Source of the DNA: an uncultured Clostridia bacterium
Lineage (GTDB): Bacteria; Bacillota; Clostridia; Oscillospirales; Ruminococcaceae
DNA length: 64,000 bases
Assembly: GCA_947625915.1 (NCBI GenBank)
Contig: CANQPX010000006.1
Location: forward strand, 1-64,000
Reading direction: 5' to 3'
Part shown: one piece after another, positions 52,141-60,906 of the stretch
Position numbering within the stretch: position 1 is the first letter of the stretch
Layout: every line of letters begins with the position of its first letter
Translations under genes and position numbers: made by a program
The notes under the pieces: generated by a model
Seen by the model: the letters and a program-made list of their open reading frames with translations, nothing else
Told to the model about the DNA's origin: nothing
Database searches by the model: none

Positions 52141-52683
52141 TTATTCTTCGATCTGTTTTCCAAGAAATTGCGCTGCCGCCTGAATAAGATTTTGCTGAAC
52201 CTCATTCGCTACGGCTTCGTTGTTCGGCGCAAGGAACGCCACGGCTCCCGTAACATCACCCGATGCCATTATTGGCGAACAGGCGATCGCAGGACGGTCA
52301 ATGCCCTCTACCGGGCAGACCTTTGCGTCATTGTGAGAGGTGTAAAGGTAATTCTTACGGCTCTCAAGATATTCCTCAAGCGCCTGAGAAACACGCCTTT
52401 CGCTGAATTCCTTCTTCTGAACGCCCGCTACCGCCACAACATGATCGCGGTCAAATACTACAGTGGGGCAATTCGCAAGTTTTGTCATAACTTCCGCCAC
52501 CTGAGCGGCTGAACCTGCCATCTCATTTACTGCGCTGTATTTTTTGAAAATAACTTCTCCGTCATTGCTTGTGTAAATTTCAAGAGGATCGCCCTCGCGG
52601 ATGCGCATTGTACGCCTTATTTCCTTAGGTATGACTACACGTCCGAGATCGTCGATCCTTCTGACAATACCCGTTGCTTTCAT
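52141..52683 (-). CDS. spoVT: SpoVT/AbrB-family regulator
   Basis: A 180-residue protein. The N-terminal swapped-hairpin AbrB domain (MKATGIVRRIDDLGRVVIPKEIRR then GDPLEIY) binds DNA; the C-terminal 120 residues form a GAF-like domain, as in SpoVT, which tunes late forespore gene expression in Bacillus. Many non-sporulating Ruminococcaceae keep this gene, so it does not prove sporulation. ATG 52683 follows GGAGG by 8 bases; an upstream TTG overlaps that site and is rejected. Confidence 0.9.
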   Translation of the reverse strand: MKATGIVRRIDDLGRVVIPKEIRRTMRIREGDPLEIYTSNDGEVIFKKYSAVNEMAGSAAQVAEVMTKLANCPTVVFDRDHVVAVAGVQKKEFSERRVSQALEEYLESRKNYLYTSHNDAKVCPVEGIDRPAIACSPIMASGDVTGAVAFLAPNNEAVANEVQQNLIQAAAQFLGKQIEE

Positions 52684-52752
52684 TTTATATTCCTCCGTTT
52701 TATTCAATTAATTAAAATTGGTTGTAACAATAGTTTTTCACATAGATTTTGG

Positions 52753-52781
52753 ATTATACATTTCAATTTTAAAACTGTAAT
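52753..52781 (-). promoter_or_regulatory. spoVT promoter
   Basis: Minus strand ATTACA (52776-52781), 17 bases, TATAAT (52753-52758). The -35 is a weaker match. Confidence 0.6.
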
Positions 52782-52878
52782 TGGGAGGAATTGTCCGTAA
52801 GAGCGCGGTTTCGGCTGCATTTGCGGCAAATTGGAACAAATTTCTCGTTAAGGCAATTTCTGCTTTTGCGAAAAATTT

Positions 52879-53751
52879 TTATGGAACATTATAGGGATCG
52901 CTGTCATCTTTTGCATTTTCGATCGATGTTATAAAATCATCTTTTACTGCGGGAGCTTGTTCGGGGACAATGCTTTCCCTCATTCTGAAAGCAAATATCA
53001 GCGCAGCAGCACCTATTGCAAGAGTAATAACGATCACGGCAATAACGTTAGGTATCACTGCGGCAACGGTTTCCGCAAGAATGAGCAAAGCGGCTACCGA
53101 TATTCCCAGAAGCGTTTTTTTCGCGCATACCGCCCGCATTATGAACACTCCCGACGCGGCTGCCGAAAGAGCATATCCCAAAGCAGACGCGGTCTCGGAA
53201 AAGATTTCCGAAGCGGTGATATCGGTGTATACAGCTTTCATTACGGCAAGATCGTTTTTTGAAATGATCCCCTGTTCAATAAAAGCGGCATACTGTCTGT
53301 CAAATGCTCCGCTGTTTATCATGCCGAAAGCCGCATATACCGTCGCAAAGCTTATTGCCGCAGTAACGGCATATCCCACAGCGACGCCGACGCCGCAGGA
53401 TAGCCCGCCCTTAAAAGAACGCGTTTTTTTCATGCAGGACTTTATGCATATGCCCATGGAAAGTGCAAGGCAGACCGCATTTACAATTACGGATATCACG
53501 GCAAGAGCGCCGCTTTCCGATGTTGATACAGCGGAAACTGTCCCGCCTGAAATGTCCATGAACGGCACGGAAGCGACAGCTATGATCATTGAGTTGACGA
53601 GCAATTCAATGATAAATGTCAGAACGCCTGCCCAGAAGCTGCTGCCCTTTAATTTTCCCGTCAAAAGCAGCGCTATCCCGCCGATGACCGGTACAACGCC
53701 TGTTACAGCAATACCTATAAGGACCGAGTATATAACGCTTTTTTCTATCAT
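52879..53751 (-). CDS. Multi-pass membrane protein, YhfC-like
   Basis: A 290-residue protein with seven or eight membrane segments and a charged C-terminal tail of about 35 residues. GKLKGSSFWAGVLTFII in the first loop and a glycine-rich GVGVAVGYAVTAAISF segment recall YhfC-family membrane proteins, but the conserved acidic residue expected in that segment is not apparent, so the link is weak. No function can be given. AAGGAG lies 10 bases before the ATG. It diverges from the secreted protein gene. Confidence 0.65.
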   Translation of the reverse strand: MIEKSVIYSVLIGIAVTGVVPVIGGIALLLTGKLKGSSFWAGVLTFIIELLVNSMIIAVASVPFMDISGGTVSAVSTSESGALAVISVIVNAVCLALSMGICIKSCMKKTRSFKGGLSCGVGVAVGYAVTAAISFATVYAAFGMINSGAFDRQYAAFIEQGIISKNDLAVMKAVYTDITASEIFSETASALGYALSAAASGVFIMRAVCAKKTLLGISVAALLILAETVAAVIPNVIAVIVITLAIGAAALIFAFRMRESIVPEQAPAVKDDFITSIENAKDDSDPYNVP

Positions 53752-53802
53752 ATGGCAAATTCTCCTTTGTGAATTATTGTATTATAACAATACTACAGTT
53801 TT

Positions 53803-53831
53803 ATTATAACATATATTTTTACATATGTCAA
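53803..53831 (-). promoter_or_regulatory. Promoter of the YhfC-like gene
   Basis: Minus strand TTGACA (53826-53831), 17 bases, TATAAT (53803-53808). Confidence 0.85.
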
Positions 53832-53929
53832 GAGAAATTTTTTAACAGATATTTACAGACACTTATATTACCGTAAAACATATCTGCTGCCGACACGTTC
53901 AAAAAAGTTTTAAAAATGTAAAAAAACTA

Positions 53930-53958
53930 TTGAATTTTAAGATAGTTTATGTTATATT
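53930..53958 (+). promoter_or_regulatory. Promoter of the secreted Ig-like protein gene
   Basis: TTGAAT (53930-53935), 17 bases, TATATT (53953-53958). Confidence 0.7.
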
Positions 53959-54034
53959 AATATTACAGGTCATTACACAATTTTTCAATAAGCGCAATTT
54001 TTTTACAATGATAATTATGAAAAGGAGCAAGATC

Positions 54035-56185
54035 ATGAAAAAATTTATTTCTCTGACTGCGGCAGTGCTTCTTTCTGCGGCAATGCTTCCGCTCACCGTC
54101 TTCGGAAAAGATACCGACAGCAGTCCGTCAGAAACATCTTCTTCATCTACCGTAAGCCCCATGAAAGGTCCCGATGATTTTTACGTCCGCGTTAAGGACA
54201 GGAACGGCGACACCAAGATAATGTTCTATATGTGTCCGCAGGACGGCGAGGAGATCCCTACCGTATATATGGATAATGATTTGAGCGACCCGGACAGTAT
54301 GTTCGGATATGTAAGCGTAATTGCTCAAGATGAACCTGCAAAAAATTCGGAAGTTCTCCTCGGAGACGATCTGAAAAAATTCTTTGAAACTGCAAAATTT
54401 GACTATTCCGGCATTTCATATAATTGTTCCGAGAGAGTAACTTCGGGAACGATTTTGGAAAAAGAGGAAGAACCTGCCCGTTATGAAAAGCTGAAAAAGC
54501 TTGCCCTCAGCATAGAGCCCGAATTTTCCGACGAACTTAAAAATTTCGAGCCCGAATATGATTATGATGTCAGATATCCTGTTACGGGAATAAGCTTTTC
54601 AAGCGATCTGTGGTATACTACTTTATCCTCGGGCGTATATTTCAGCTTTGCGCGCCACAATGACAGAACAGCAGCAAAGGTGACCGTGTACGATTACAGC
54701 GAACTTGAAAAAGTTATCAAAACCGATAAATACCCCATCTCCCCCGAAGAACTTACGGAAGCTTACAGCAAGACGACTCATGGTTCTTCCGACTGGTTCT
54801 ACCTCAACAATGACGAATTTTACAGTTACGCTATCACCTGCATCGTACTCAGCGGCGAAAGCGATCTCGAAAACTCACCCCGCAGCACTCCCGACTCCTA
54901 CTATTCGCTTGCGGGATTTTCGGATAATATCGCAAAGTATATAAACGTTCACGACAAAACTTTGGAAAATTATAACATATACAAATTCGGAAATATCTGC
55001 TTTGAACTCCCCGCGGAAAAAGAAGCCGCATTGTCAGGCGATGAAGTCGTCTGGACGAGCAGTTCCGATCCTGCCGTAAAATTCAGGATCTATAACGGCA
55101 GTTCGTATATTCCTTATGATGCAAAAACGTTTGCGCTTGAATACGGCAAATTCAATAATGTATTTTGTTCATACAGATCGGTATATATTGATGAGGAAGG
55201 CATTTTCAAAGATGTACTTTCTTTCTATGACAACACGGACAAGCATTATAATATGGAATTTACCCTTTCGGCAAAAGAAAAGACCGACGAATACAAACGA
55301 TTTGTAAAGGACGTTTTCGGCAGCATTTCCCTTTACACTCAGTCGGAAAAAGAAAAACTCAAAAATGCCGGGGCTGACATAAAGCTTTCCTCCGAACCTG
55401 TCATCTATGCCGATACTTCCGAGATAGCAATAAGTTATTCTTACGGATCTCAGACCTATAAAGCAGGCTGTCCCGGTGTGATCTTTGCTGATTTTTACAT
55501 TGCAGACTTCACAAAGGAATACGAAACAGGCTTCGATTGTTACATCGAAAGGCAGGCTGCGGACGGCAAATGGTACCGCGTTGAACCTCTCGGCGGAAAA
55601 ATTATTCAGGCAAACAACGGTTACGGACAGTTCTATGACGCGCTCCAAGAGGCAAGAAAGTTCATTACCCTCGATCTGGCAGCTTATCCCTTGCTCCCGC
55701 AAGGCAAATACCGTGCTGCAAAGCCTTTTTGGGAAAAGGGAAACGAAGATCACGAGCAGTATTTTGCGTTCTATGAATTCTATATGGACGAAAAAGCCGA
55801 CCTCGGCGAGCCAATAAAAAGTTCCGCAAAATGCGGCAAAAAAACTTATTCCCCCGATACCGACGAAATAACTTACACCGTTGACGTAAATGACGGCGAC
55901 AGCTTTATCGAAAGCGACATCATTGACATAGAACGCAAAATAAACGGCAAATGGACTTCCGTCCGCAAAACTCCCGTACACACAAATTCTATCGGCGGAA
56001 GCTATGCGCTCAGATTTTCCGGTATGGAAGAAACTGTTGAGACCGATGATTTCGACATATCCCAAGCAGGCGAATACCGCTTACGCATTTCTATCGGCGA
56101 ATTCGGACTTGAAGATCTCGAAAACGATGAGAATATGTTCGTCGATAATTACAGCACCGCTTACGCTTACTTTAAAATAAAATAA
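54035..56185 (+). CDS. Large secreted protein with C-terminal Ig-like domains
   Basis: A 716-residue exported protein. MKKFISLTAAVLLSAAMLPL is a typical signal peptide, probably cut after VFG, followed by a Ser/Thr linker. The middle (about 40-450) is unrecognised. The last 250 residues contain two beta-rich domains with the patterns IERQAADGKWYRVEPLGG and IERKINGKWTSVRKTPV plus GKYRAAK or GEYRLRI endings, which resemble bacterial Ig-like domains of the Big_14 kind. There is no sortase or S-layer anchor. ATG 54035 has AAAAGGAGC upstream; the longer frame starts before the promoter's -10 and is rejected. A surface or matrix role is inferred. Confidence 0.8.
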   Translation: MKKFISLTAAVLLSAAMLPLTVFGKDTDSSPSETSSSSTVSPMKGPDDFYVRVKDRNGDTKIMFYMCPQDGEEIPTVYMDNDLSDPDSMFGYVSVIAQDEPAKNSEVLLGDDLKKFFETAKFDYSGISYNCSERVTSGTILEKEEEPARYEKLKKLALSIEPEFSDELKNFEPEYDYDVRYPVTGISFSSDLWYTTLSSGVYFSFARHNDRTAAKVTVYDYSELEKVIKTDKYPISPEELTEAYSKTTHGSSDWFYLNNDEFYSYAITCIVLSGESDLENSPRSTPDSYYSLAGFSDNIAKYINVHDKTLENYNIYKFGNICFELPAEKEAALSGDEVVWTSSSDPAVKFRIYNGSSYIPYDAKTFALEYGKFNNVFCSYRSVYIDEEGIFKDVLSFYDNTDKHYNMEFTLSAKEKTDEYKRFVKDVFGSISLYTQSEKEKLKNAGADIKLSSEPVIYADTSEIAISYSYGSQTYKAGCPGVIFADFYIADFTKEYETGFDCYIERQAADGKWYRVEPLGGKIIQANNGYGQFYDALQEARKFITLDLAAYPLLPQGKYRAAKPFWEKGNEDHEQYFAFYEFYMDEKADLGEPIKSSAKCGKKTYSPDTDEITYTVDVNDGDSFIESDIIDIERKINGKWTSVRKTPVHTNSIGGSYALRFSGMEETVETDDFDISQAGEYRLRISIGEFGLEDLENDENMFVDNYSTAYAYFKIK

Positions 56186-56213
56186 AAAATGCAAAAAAAT
56201 TTGAAAAAAGGTA

Positions 56214-56242
56214 TTGACAAAAGCGGTTTTGTGTGATATGAT
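56214..56242 (+). promoter_or_regulatory. rplJ-rplL promoter
   Basis: TTGACA (56214-56219), 17 bases, TATGAT (56237-56242) with TGTGA before the -10. Confidence 0.8.
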
Positions 56243-56259
56243 TTTATAGTTGAGTGCGT

Positions 56260-56411
56260 AATGCGCTCACAGCTATCGAATTCTAAAGACAGCAGGCGGC
56301 AAGGACAGGAACTTTTCCCCGTCCGTGTGCCATAATCCCTGCCGAGGAAAAGATGGTGAGTATAATAGTGTACTTACGCCTTTTCCTGCTCGGAAAAGGT
56401 TTTCTTTTTTT
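56260..56411 (+). ncRNA. L10 leader RNA with attenuator
   Basis: This leader has the hallmark sequence of the ribosomal protein L10 leader (AGACAGCAGGCGGC near 56294 and CCCTGCCGAGGAAAAG near 56338), which binds the L10-L12 complex. It ends in an intrinsic terminator: CCTTTTCC (56379-56386) with GGAAAAGG (56392-56399) and a T-rich tail. AGGAAAAG (56345-56352) could instead pair with CTTTTCCT, giving an antiterminator, so excess L10 would favour termination. Confidence 0.85.
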
Positions 56412-56453
56412 GAATTCCGAATAGCATACAAAACATTCGGAGGTGAAATTTTC

Positions 56454-56966
56454 ATGCCAAGCGAAAAAATACTTGAATCCAAAAAGGCAAGAGTTGCGGA
56501 GATCACCGATCTGCTCAAAAGCGCGACCGCAGGTGTCATCGTTGACTACAAAGGTATCACCGTTGAGGACGATACCAAGCTCAGAAAGGATTTGAGAGAA
56601 GCGGGCGTCAAATACTTCGTTGAGAAGAATTCTATGCTCCGTTTCGCTGTTAAGAACGTCGGTCTTGACGGTCTTACAGATGTTCTGGAAGGAACTACCG
56701 CTATTGCCGTTACAGACGGCGATGAGACCGCTCCCGCCCGTATCCTCGGTAAATTTGCCGAAGATTCAGAGGACAAGTTCAGCCTTAAAGCAGGCTTTAT
56801 CGGAAGCGAGATCTACGACGCAAAGGGCGTAAAGACTCTTTCAAAGATACCTTCCAAGGAAACTCTTCTTGCACAGCTCCTTGGTTCCCTCAAGGCTCCT
56901 ATGCAGAACCTCGCCGCTACACTTCAGGCTCTTTCCGAGAAGAAGTCGGCAGAAGAATCCGCTTAA
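56454..56966 (+). CDS. rplJ: Large ribosomal subunit protein L10
   Basis: L10 forms the base of the ribosomal stalk and binds L7/L12 dimers. The 170-residue protein begins MPSEKILESKKARVAEI and contains VIVDYKGITVEDDTKLRKDLREAGV, family hallmarks, with the C-terminal helix that carries L12. ATG 54 bases after the leader terminator has GGAGGTG upstream; the frame upstream to 56325 runs through the leader RNA and is not coding. Regulated by the L10 leader and followed by rplL. Confidence 0.97.
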   Translation: MPSEKILESKKARVAEITDLLKSATAGVIVDYKGITVEDDTKLRKDLREAGVKYFVEKNSMLRFAVKNVGLDGLTDVLEGTTAIAVTDGDETAPARILGKFAEDSEDKFSLKAGFIGSEIYDAKGVKTLSKIPSKETLLAQLLGSLKAPMQNLAATLQALSEKKSAEESA

Positions 56967-57053
56967 CAGCGGCATGAACTATCCCAAAGCGGCTTGACCG
57001 CTGCGGAAAACGAAAGTTAAAAAAACTATTTATTTGAAAAGGAGATAATTATC

Positions 57054-57425
57054 ATGGCATCCGAGAAAGTTACAAGCATTTTAGATTCTATCGACGCTCT
57101 TTCCATTCTCGAACTTAACGAACTGGTAGAGGGCATTCAGGAAAAATACGGCGTTTCCGCTGTAGTAGCTGCTGCTGCACCCGCTGCAGGCGGAGCAGGC
57201 GCTGCTGAAGAAAAATCCGAGTTTGACGTTATCCTTGCTTCCTTCGGTGAGAAGAAGATGGACGTTATCAAGGCTGTTAAGGATATCTGCGGTCTGTCCC
57301 TTAAAGACGCTAAGGAACTTGTTGAAGCTGCTCCTAAGGCTGTTAAGGAAGGCGCTTCCAAGGCTGACGCTGAGGAGATCAAGACTAAGCTCGAAGCTGC
57401 AGGCGCAACTGTTGAACTCAAGTAA
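57054..57425 (+). CDS. rplL: Large ribosomal subunit protein L7/L12
   Basis: The stalk protein that recruits translation GTPases. The 123-residue protein has the N-terminal dimerisation domain ([21 protein letters not shown]), the Ala/Gly-rich hinge ([16 protein letters not shown]) and the C-terminal domain with [27 protein letters not shown] lies upstream of the ATG. It is 87 bases after rplJ and followed by a strong terminator. Codon usage is highly biased, as for gdhA. Confidence 0.98.
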   Translation: MASEKVTSILDSIDALSILELNELVEGIQEKYGVSAVVAAAAPAAGGAGAAEEKSEFDVILASFGEKKMDVIKAVKDICGLSLKDAKELVEAAPKAVKEGASKADAEEIKTKLEAAGATVELK

Positions 57426-57448
57426 GAGATCGCTCAATATGATAAAGA

Positions 57449-57479
57449 CCCGTTGGAACAATGTTCCAACGGGTTTTTT
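57449..57479 (+). terminator. rplL terminator
   Basis: CCCGTTGGAAC pairs perfectly with GTTCCAACGGG around ATG-like 3-base loop, followed by six T residues. Confidence 0.93.
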
Positions 57480-57483
57480 GTTT

Positions 57484-58305
57484 TTAGTTTTCCGACTTTT
57501 CAACATACACATATGGCTTTATCTTTTCAAACTTTTTTTCGCCTATGCCTTTTATTTCCATAAGTTCGGAAACATCATCAAAGCCTTTCGTATGTGCGTA
57601 TTCATATATCGCATCGGCGGTAACTTCGCCTATACCGCTTATCTGCATGAGTTCTTCCTTTGAAGCGGTGTTCAGATCAATGGGGAAAATAACATTTCCC
57701 TCACTTTCGGGAACAGTTTCCGATACCGTCTCGGTTTCCGTTTTCTTTTCCGCAAATTCTTCCGAAACATAGACATATCCGCGCAGCGCCGCAAGTTTCT
57801 TTTCACCGATGCCGCTTACGTTTATAAGTTCATCGACAGAACCGAAAAAGCCGTGTTCATTTCTGTATGAAATTATATTTTCCGCCGTAGCGGGACCAAT
57901 CCCGGAAATACTTGTAAGTTCCTCTTCCGAAGCAAAATTTATATCTATCGGAAATACATCGCTGCTTTCGGAAACAGATACGGATATTTCCGTTTCTGTT
58001 TCTGTTTTTGTGTCGGAAGCGGAAACAGTTTCAGCCGAAGTTTCCGCAATATCCTTTGAAACATCAGCGGGAACTGTGTCTGTTACACTTTTTGCGGTAT
58101 TATATGATGTATCATTGTCTGAGTTTGCACCATCTTGTCCGGTAACATCAGAATGACCGAGTTTCCCGAGCTGTTCATCGGAAAGCGTTACCACCGCGGG
58201 GATACTTTCCGGCGTATACTCTGCCGAAAAATAATAAACTATCATCGAAGCGGCAGCCGCCGCTATAAGTGTACACAGCAGACCGAATGTTTTTCTCATG
58301 GTCAC
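57484..58305 (-). CDS. ComEA-like helix-hairpin-helix protein with two HhH units
   Basis: A 273-residue protein: N-terminal membrane anchor (about 6-28), a Ser/Thr/Glu-rich extracellular linker (about 45-115), then two copies of the ComEA-type DNA-binding unit: FPIDINFASEEELTSISGIG and FPIDLNTASKEELMQISGIG, each followed by a second GIGEKK hairpin. Single ComEA proteins bind incoming DNA at the cell surface in natural transformation; the doubled version is less usual. The GTG start (58305) overlaps the stop of the hybrid kinase gene; an ATG two codons later is an alternative. No other competence gene is nearby. Confidence 0.87.
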   Translation of the reverse strand: MTMRKTFGLLCTLIAAAAASMIVYYFSAEYTPESIPAVVTLSDEQLGKLGHSDVTGQDGANSDNDTSYNTAKSVTDTVPADVSKDIAETSAETVSASDTKTETETEISVSVSESSDVFPIDINFASEEELTSISGIGPATAENIISYRNEHGFFGSVDELINVSGIGEKKLAALRGYVYVSEEFAEKKTETETVSETVPESEGNVIFPIDLNTASKEELMQISGIGEVTADAIYEYAHTKGFDDVSELMEIKGIGEKKFEKIKPYVYVEKSEN

Positions 58306-60425
58306 TTATTGTTCTGAACGCTGTAAAGTTTTTTGAGCAGTTCATCAATATCTACAGGCTTTGTTATAAAATCGTCCATTCCGCAGTCAAAAGCCTTGTC
58401 CCTTTCCTCGGAGAAGGAATTCGCCGTACACGCAAATATCTTCACTGTCTTTGCGTCTTTCCTGTCAAGGGCGCGTATCACTCTTGTAGTTTCAAAGCCG
58501 TCCATTTCGGGCATCATAAGATCCATAAGTATTATGCCGAAGGAATTTTCGGGCGAATTTTCAAACTTTTCCAAAGCTTTTCTGCCGTTTTCGGCAATAT
58601 CCGCTTCAAATCCTGCGCTTTTTAAAAGTTCAAGTATGATCTCGCCGTTAAGCTCGTTATCCTCCGCCACAAGTATTTTCGGCAAGATCCCGTCCGGAAG
58701 TAAGATCTTCTTTTCCTCGGCTGCCTGCATTTCCGTTGAACCTGCGGTAAAAGTAAATGTGAAGGAACTTCCTTTGCCCTTTTCGCTCACGCAGGTGATA
58801 TCTCCGTCCATCAGCTGTGCAAGGCGGCGGCTTATGGAAAGTCCCAGACCCGTACCTTGATTTCCCTTTGAGACCGTTTCGAGTTCCCTTGCGAAAACGT
58901 CAAACAAATGCTCCTGAAACTCCTTGCTCATGCCTTTTCCGTTATCGGAAACAGTAATTATCGTAGTGACCTTATTATCCTCACCGATCTCCTGTTTAGC
59001 GAACAGATCGATATTTCCGCCGTCGTATGTGAACTTGCAGGCGTTATCGAGCAGATTGAGCAATACTTGCTGTATACGCACATCATCACCGATTATATAT
59101 CTTCGGACTATATCGGAATGTACCGTATATTTTATATTCTTGTCATCCATGGCATTTTTTTCTATCGAACCTGCCGTTTCGATAAGAAGTTCCAGATCCA
59201 CAGGATGGAAAACGAGTTCCAGCTTTTTTTCTTCAAGTCTTGACGTATCGAGGATATCGTTCACCAGTGACAAGAGGTATTTTGTTGTTGCCGAGGACTG
59301 TTTCAGGTATTCTTCTATCTTATCCTTTTCGTTAAGACTGCGGAGCATAAGGTAGTTCAGACCCATAAGACCGTTCAAAGGAGTCCGTATCTCATGGCTC
59401 ATTGTAGACAGGAACTGTCCTTTTGCCTTGGCGTCGGCTCTGCTCTCGGCAAAGCGGATCCTTTGCCTTGCGAACAGTACCGCCATTGCAAGCATGGTAA
59501 TGATGAATATTACCAATATAACAACGCTGTAGCGGTAACGGCTGATAAAATCGGCAAAAGTGTACTCATACTGATTTTCCATAACGCCCTGTATGATATA
59601 GCTGCCGACTTCGTCCTCGTTCATGCAGGCGATAGCTTTGTCAAGGATATTTATAAGCATCTCTCCGTCTTCGGAAGGTATGCCTTCACCGCCGCCGAAT
59701 GATACTACCGCCGAAAAGCAAAGTTTATCGTCAAGACCGATCATGGGTATTACGTTCAGTTTTTCATACTTGGGTTTTGAGAGCCAATATTCTACAACAT
59801 ACTGATTTTGTATAGTGACATCGGAATCTCCCGAATCAACTGCGCTGAGACATTCCTCAATGCTGCCGTAATCTTTTAATGCGAAACTCGGGAACATTTT
59901 TGCAAGGACTTTTTTCAGAGTCTGTGAACCTGTTGAAACGGCTGCCGTAAGGTTCGCACCGTATCTGAACCCGAGACCGTTCTTTGCAACGATAACTTTT
60001 CTGCTTGAAAGGTACGGTTCGCTGATAAGTATTCCTTTGGCGTTTTTATTTTCCTCGTTGTACTCAACGCTTGTAACAAGATCGAAACCTTCGTCACGAA
60101 GGTAATCATATGTAACATCTCCCAGCGGAAGTGCTTCATATTCAAATTCAAGACCCGAAATTTCGCTTACTCTGTCAAAGATATAGCGGGAAATGCCGTC
60201 AGCTTCACCATCTTTATTCCGGAATGATATGGGTATGCGGTCCTGCACATAACCGACTTTCAGCGTACCGTGTGAAGATACGAACTGTTTTTCTTCATCG
60301 GTCAATGATATTTCGTTCGTCTGTGCTGTTTCATCGTCGGCAGAAGCGTTCACCATGCACAAACACAGCAGCATTTCCAACGAAATAACGAATGTAAAAA
60401 AGATCCGTAATGACCTGCGGAACAC
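58302..60425 (-). CDS. Hybrid sensor histidine kinase with periplasmic-binding-type sensor (BvgS/EvgS-like)
   Basis: A 707-residue membrane kinase. After a signal peptide comes a solute-binding type 3 domain (about 45-285: GTLKVGYVQDRIPISFRNKDG), a membrane segment (about 300-322), the kinase core with phospho-acceptor MSHEIRTPLN, N box LLNLLDNACKF, DNGKGMS and GTGLGLSISRR, and a receiver domain with the acceptor Asp in ILMDLMMPEMDGF. The start is GTG 60425, with AAGGAGG 9 bases upstream; translation from ATG 60485 would add 20 residues before the signal peptide. No response regulator gene is adjacent. The ligand is probably an amino acid or similar small molecule. Confidence 0.9.
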   Translation of the reverse strand: MFRRSLRIFFTFVISLEMLLCLCMVNASADDETAQTNEISLTDEEKQFVSSHGTLKVGYVQDRIPISFRNKDGEADGISRYIFDRVSEISGLEFEYEALPLGDVTYDYLRDEGFDLVTSVEYNEENKNAKGILISEPYLSSRKVIVAKNGLGFRYGANLTAAVSTGSQTLKKVLAKMFPSFALKDYGSIEECLSAVDSGDSDVTIQNQYVVEYWLSKPKYEKLNVIPMIGLDDKLCFSAVVSFGGGEGIPSEDGEMLINILDKAIACMNEDEVGSYIIQGVMENQYEYTFADFISRYRYSVVILVIFIITMLAMAVLFARQRIRFAESRADAKAKGQFLSTMSHEIRTPLNGLMGLNYLMLRSLNEKDKIEEYLKQSSATTKYLLSLVNDILDTSRLEEKKLELVFHPVDLELLIETAGSIEKNAMDDKNIKYTVHSDIVRRYIIGDDVRIQQVLLNLLDNACKFTYDGGNIDLFAKQEIGEDNKVTTIITVSDNGKGMSKEFQEHLFDVFARELETVSKGNQGTGLGLSISRRLAQLMDGDITCVSEKGKGSSFTFTFTAGSTEMQAAEEKKILLPDGILPKILVAEDNELNGEIILELLKSAGFEADIAENGRKALEKFENSPENSFGIILMDLMMPEMDGFETTRVIRALDRKDAKTVKIFACTANSFSEERDKAFDCGMDDFITKPVDIDELLKKLYSVQNNK

Positions 60426-60648
60426 GATCGGTTTCCTCCTTTTCGGCTTGGGTATGCGGAGCAGAAAGACATCGGCAGCGGTCATATAGTTCCCGAGCTG
60501 TCGGACATCATTACCAAAAGATCCGTATTACAAACATAATTATACTCTTGAAAGAAAAATTTGTCAATGCACTTGAAAAAATTGTATCAAAATATTGCAG
60601 TTTGTCGAAGAACGGCAGAAAATACCGTTCCGAAGTTTATGCGGAAGT

Positions 60649-60906
60649 TCATTTTTTAAAACAGTTTTTCACTGCTGAACTCATAACATCGGACGGAGTG
60701 CGGTTCGTAACGAACACGCCGCCGCTTTTTGCGGACTTCTTGCCGAAAGTGTAAAGATAAGCTTTTTTGCCGTCGGACTTTATAACGGAATGTTTCCTTA
60801 AAAGCAGTGCAGCCGACGGAACGGCAAGTATAACGAGCATTATTTTGCCGACAGAGCCGAACACCTTACTCATAGCCGAGCGCACAAAAGATCTTTTATC
60901 TGCCAT
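60649..60906 (-). CDS. Small membrane protein overlapping the tadA fusion gene
   Basis: An 85-residue protein of unknown function with one hydrophobic segment (about 19-37, IMLVILAVPSAALLL) between basic regions; the C-terminal 45 residues are Lys/Ser-rich. ATG 60906 has GGAGG 7 bases upstream and lies 11 bases inside the 3' end of the tadA fusion gene, implying cotranslation. No family is recognised. Conservation next to tadA in relatives would confirm it. Confidence 0.6.
   Translation of the reverse strand: MADKRSFVRSAMSKVFGSVGKIMLVILAVPSAALLLRKHSVIKSDGKKAYLYTFGKKSAKSGGVFVTNRTPSDVMSSAVKNCFKK

Noticed and set aside
52684..52878. Additional small gene in the gap upstream of spoVT
   Set aside because: Frames there are short, lack ribosome binding sites and are AT-rich; the stretch looks like promoter and leader sequence.
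55169..56065. 298-codon minus-strand frame opposite the secreted protein gene
   Set aside because: No ribosome binding site or promoter; the plus-strand gene has a signal peptide and Ig-like patterns.
56325..56453. N-terminal extension of rplJ through the leader
   Set aside because: The region is the L10 leader RNA and its terminator, and L10 starts at ATG 56454 by family alignment and ribosome binding site.
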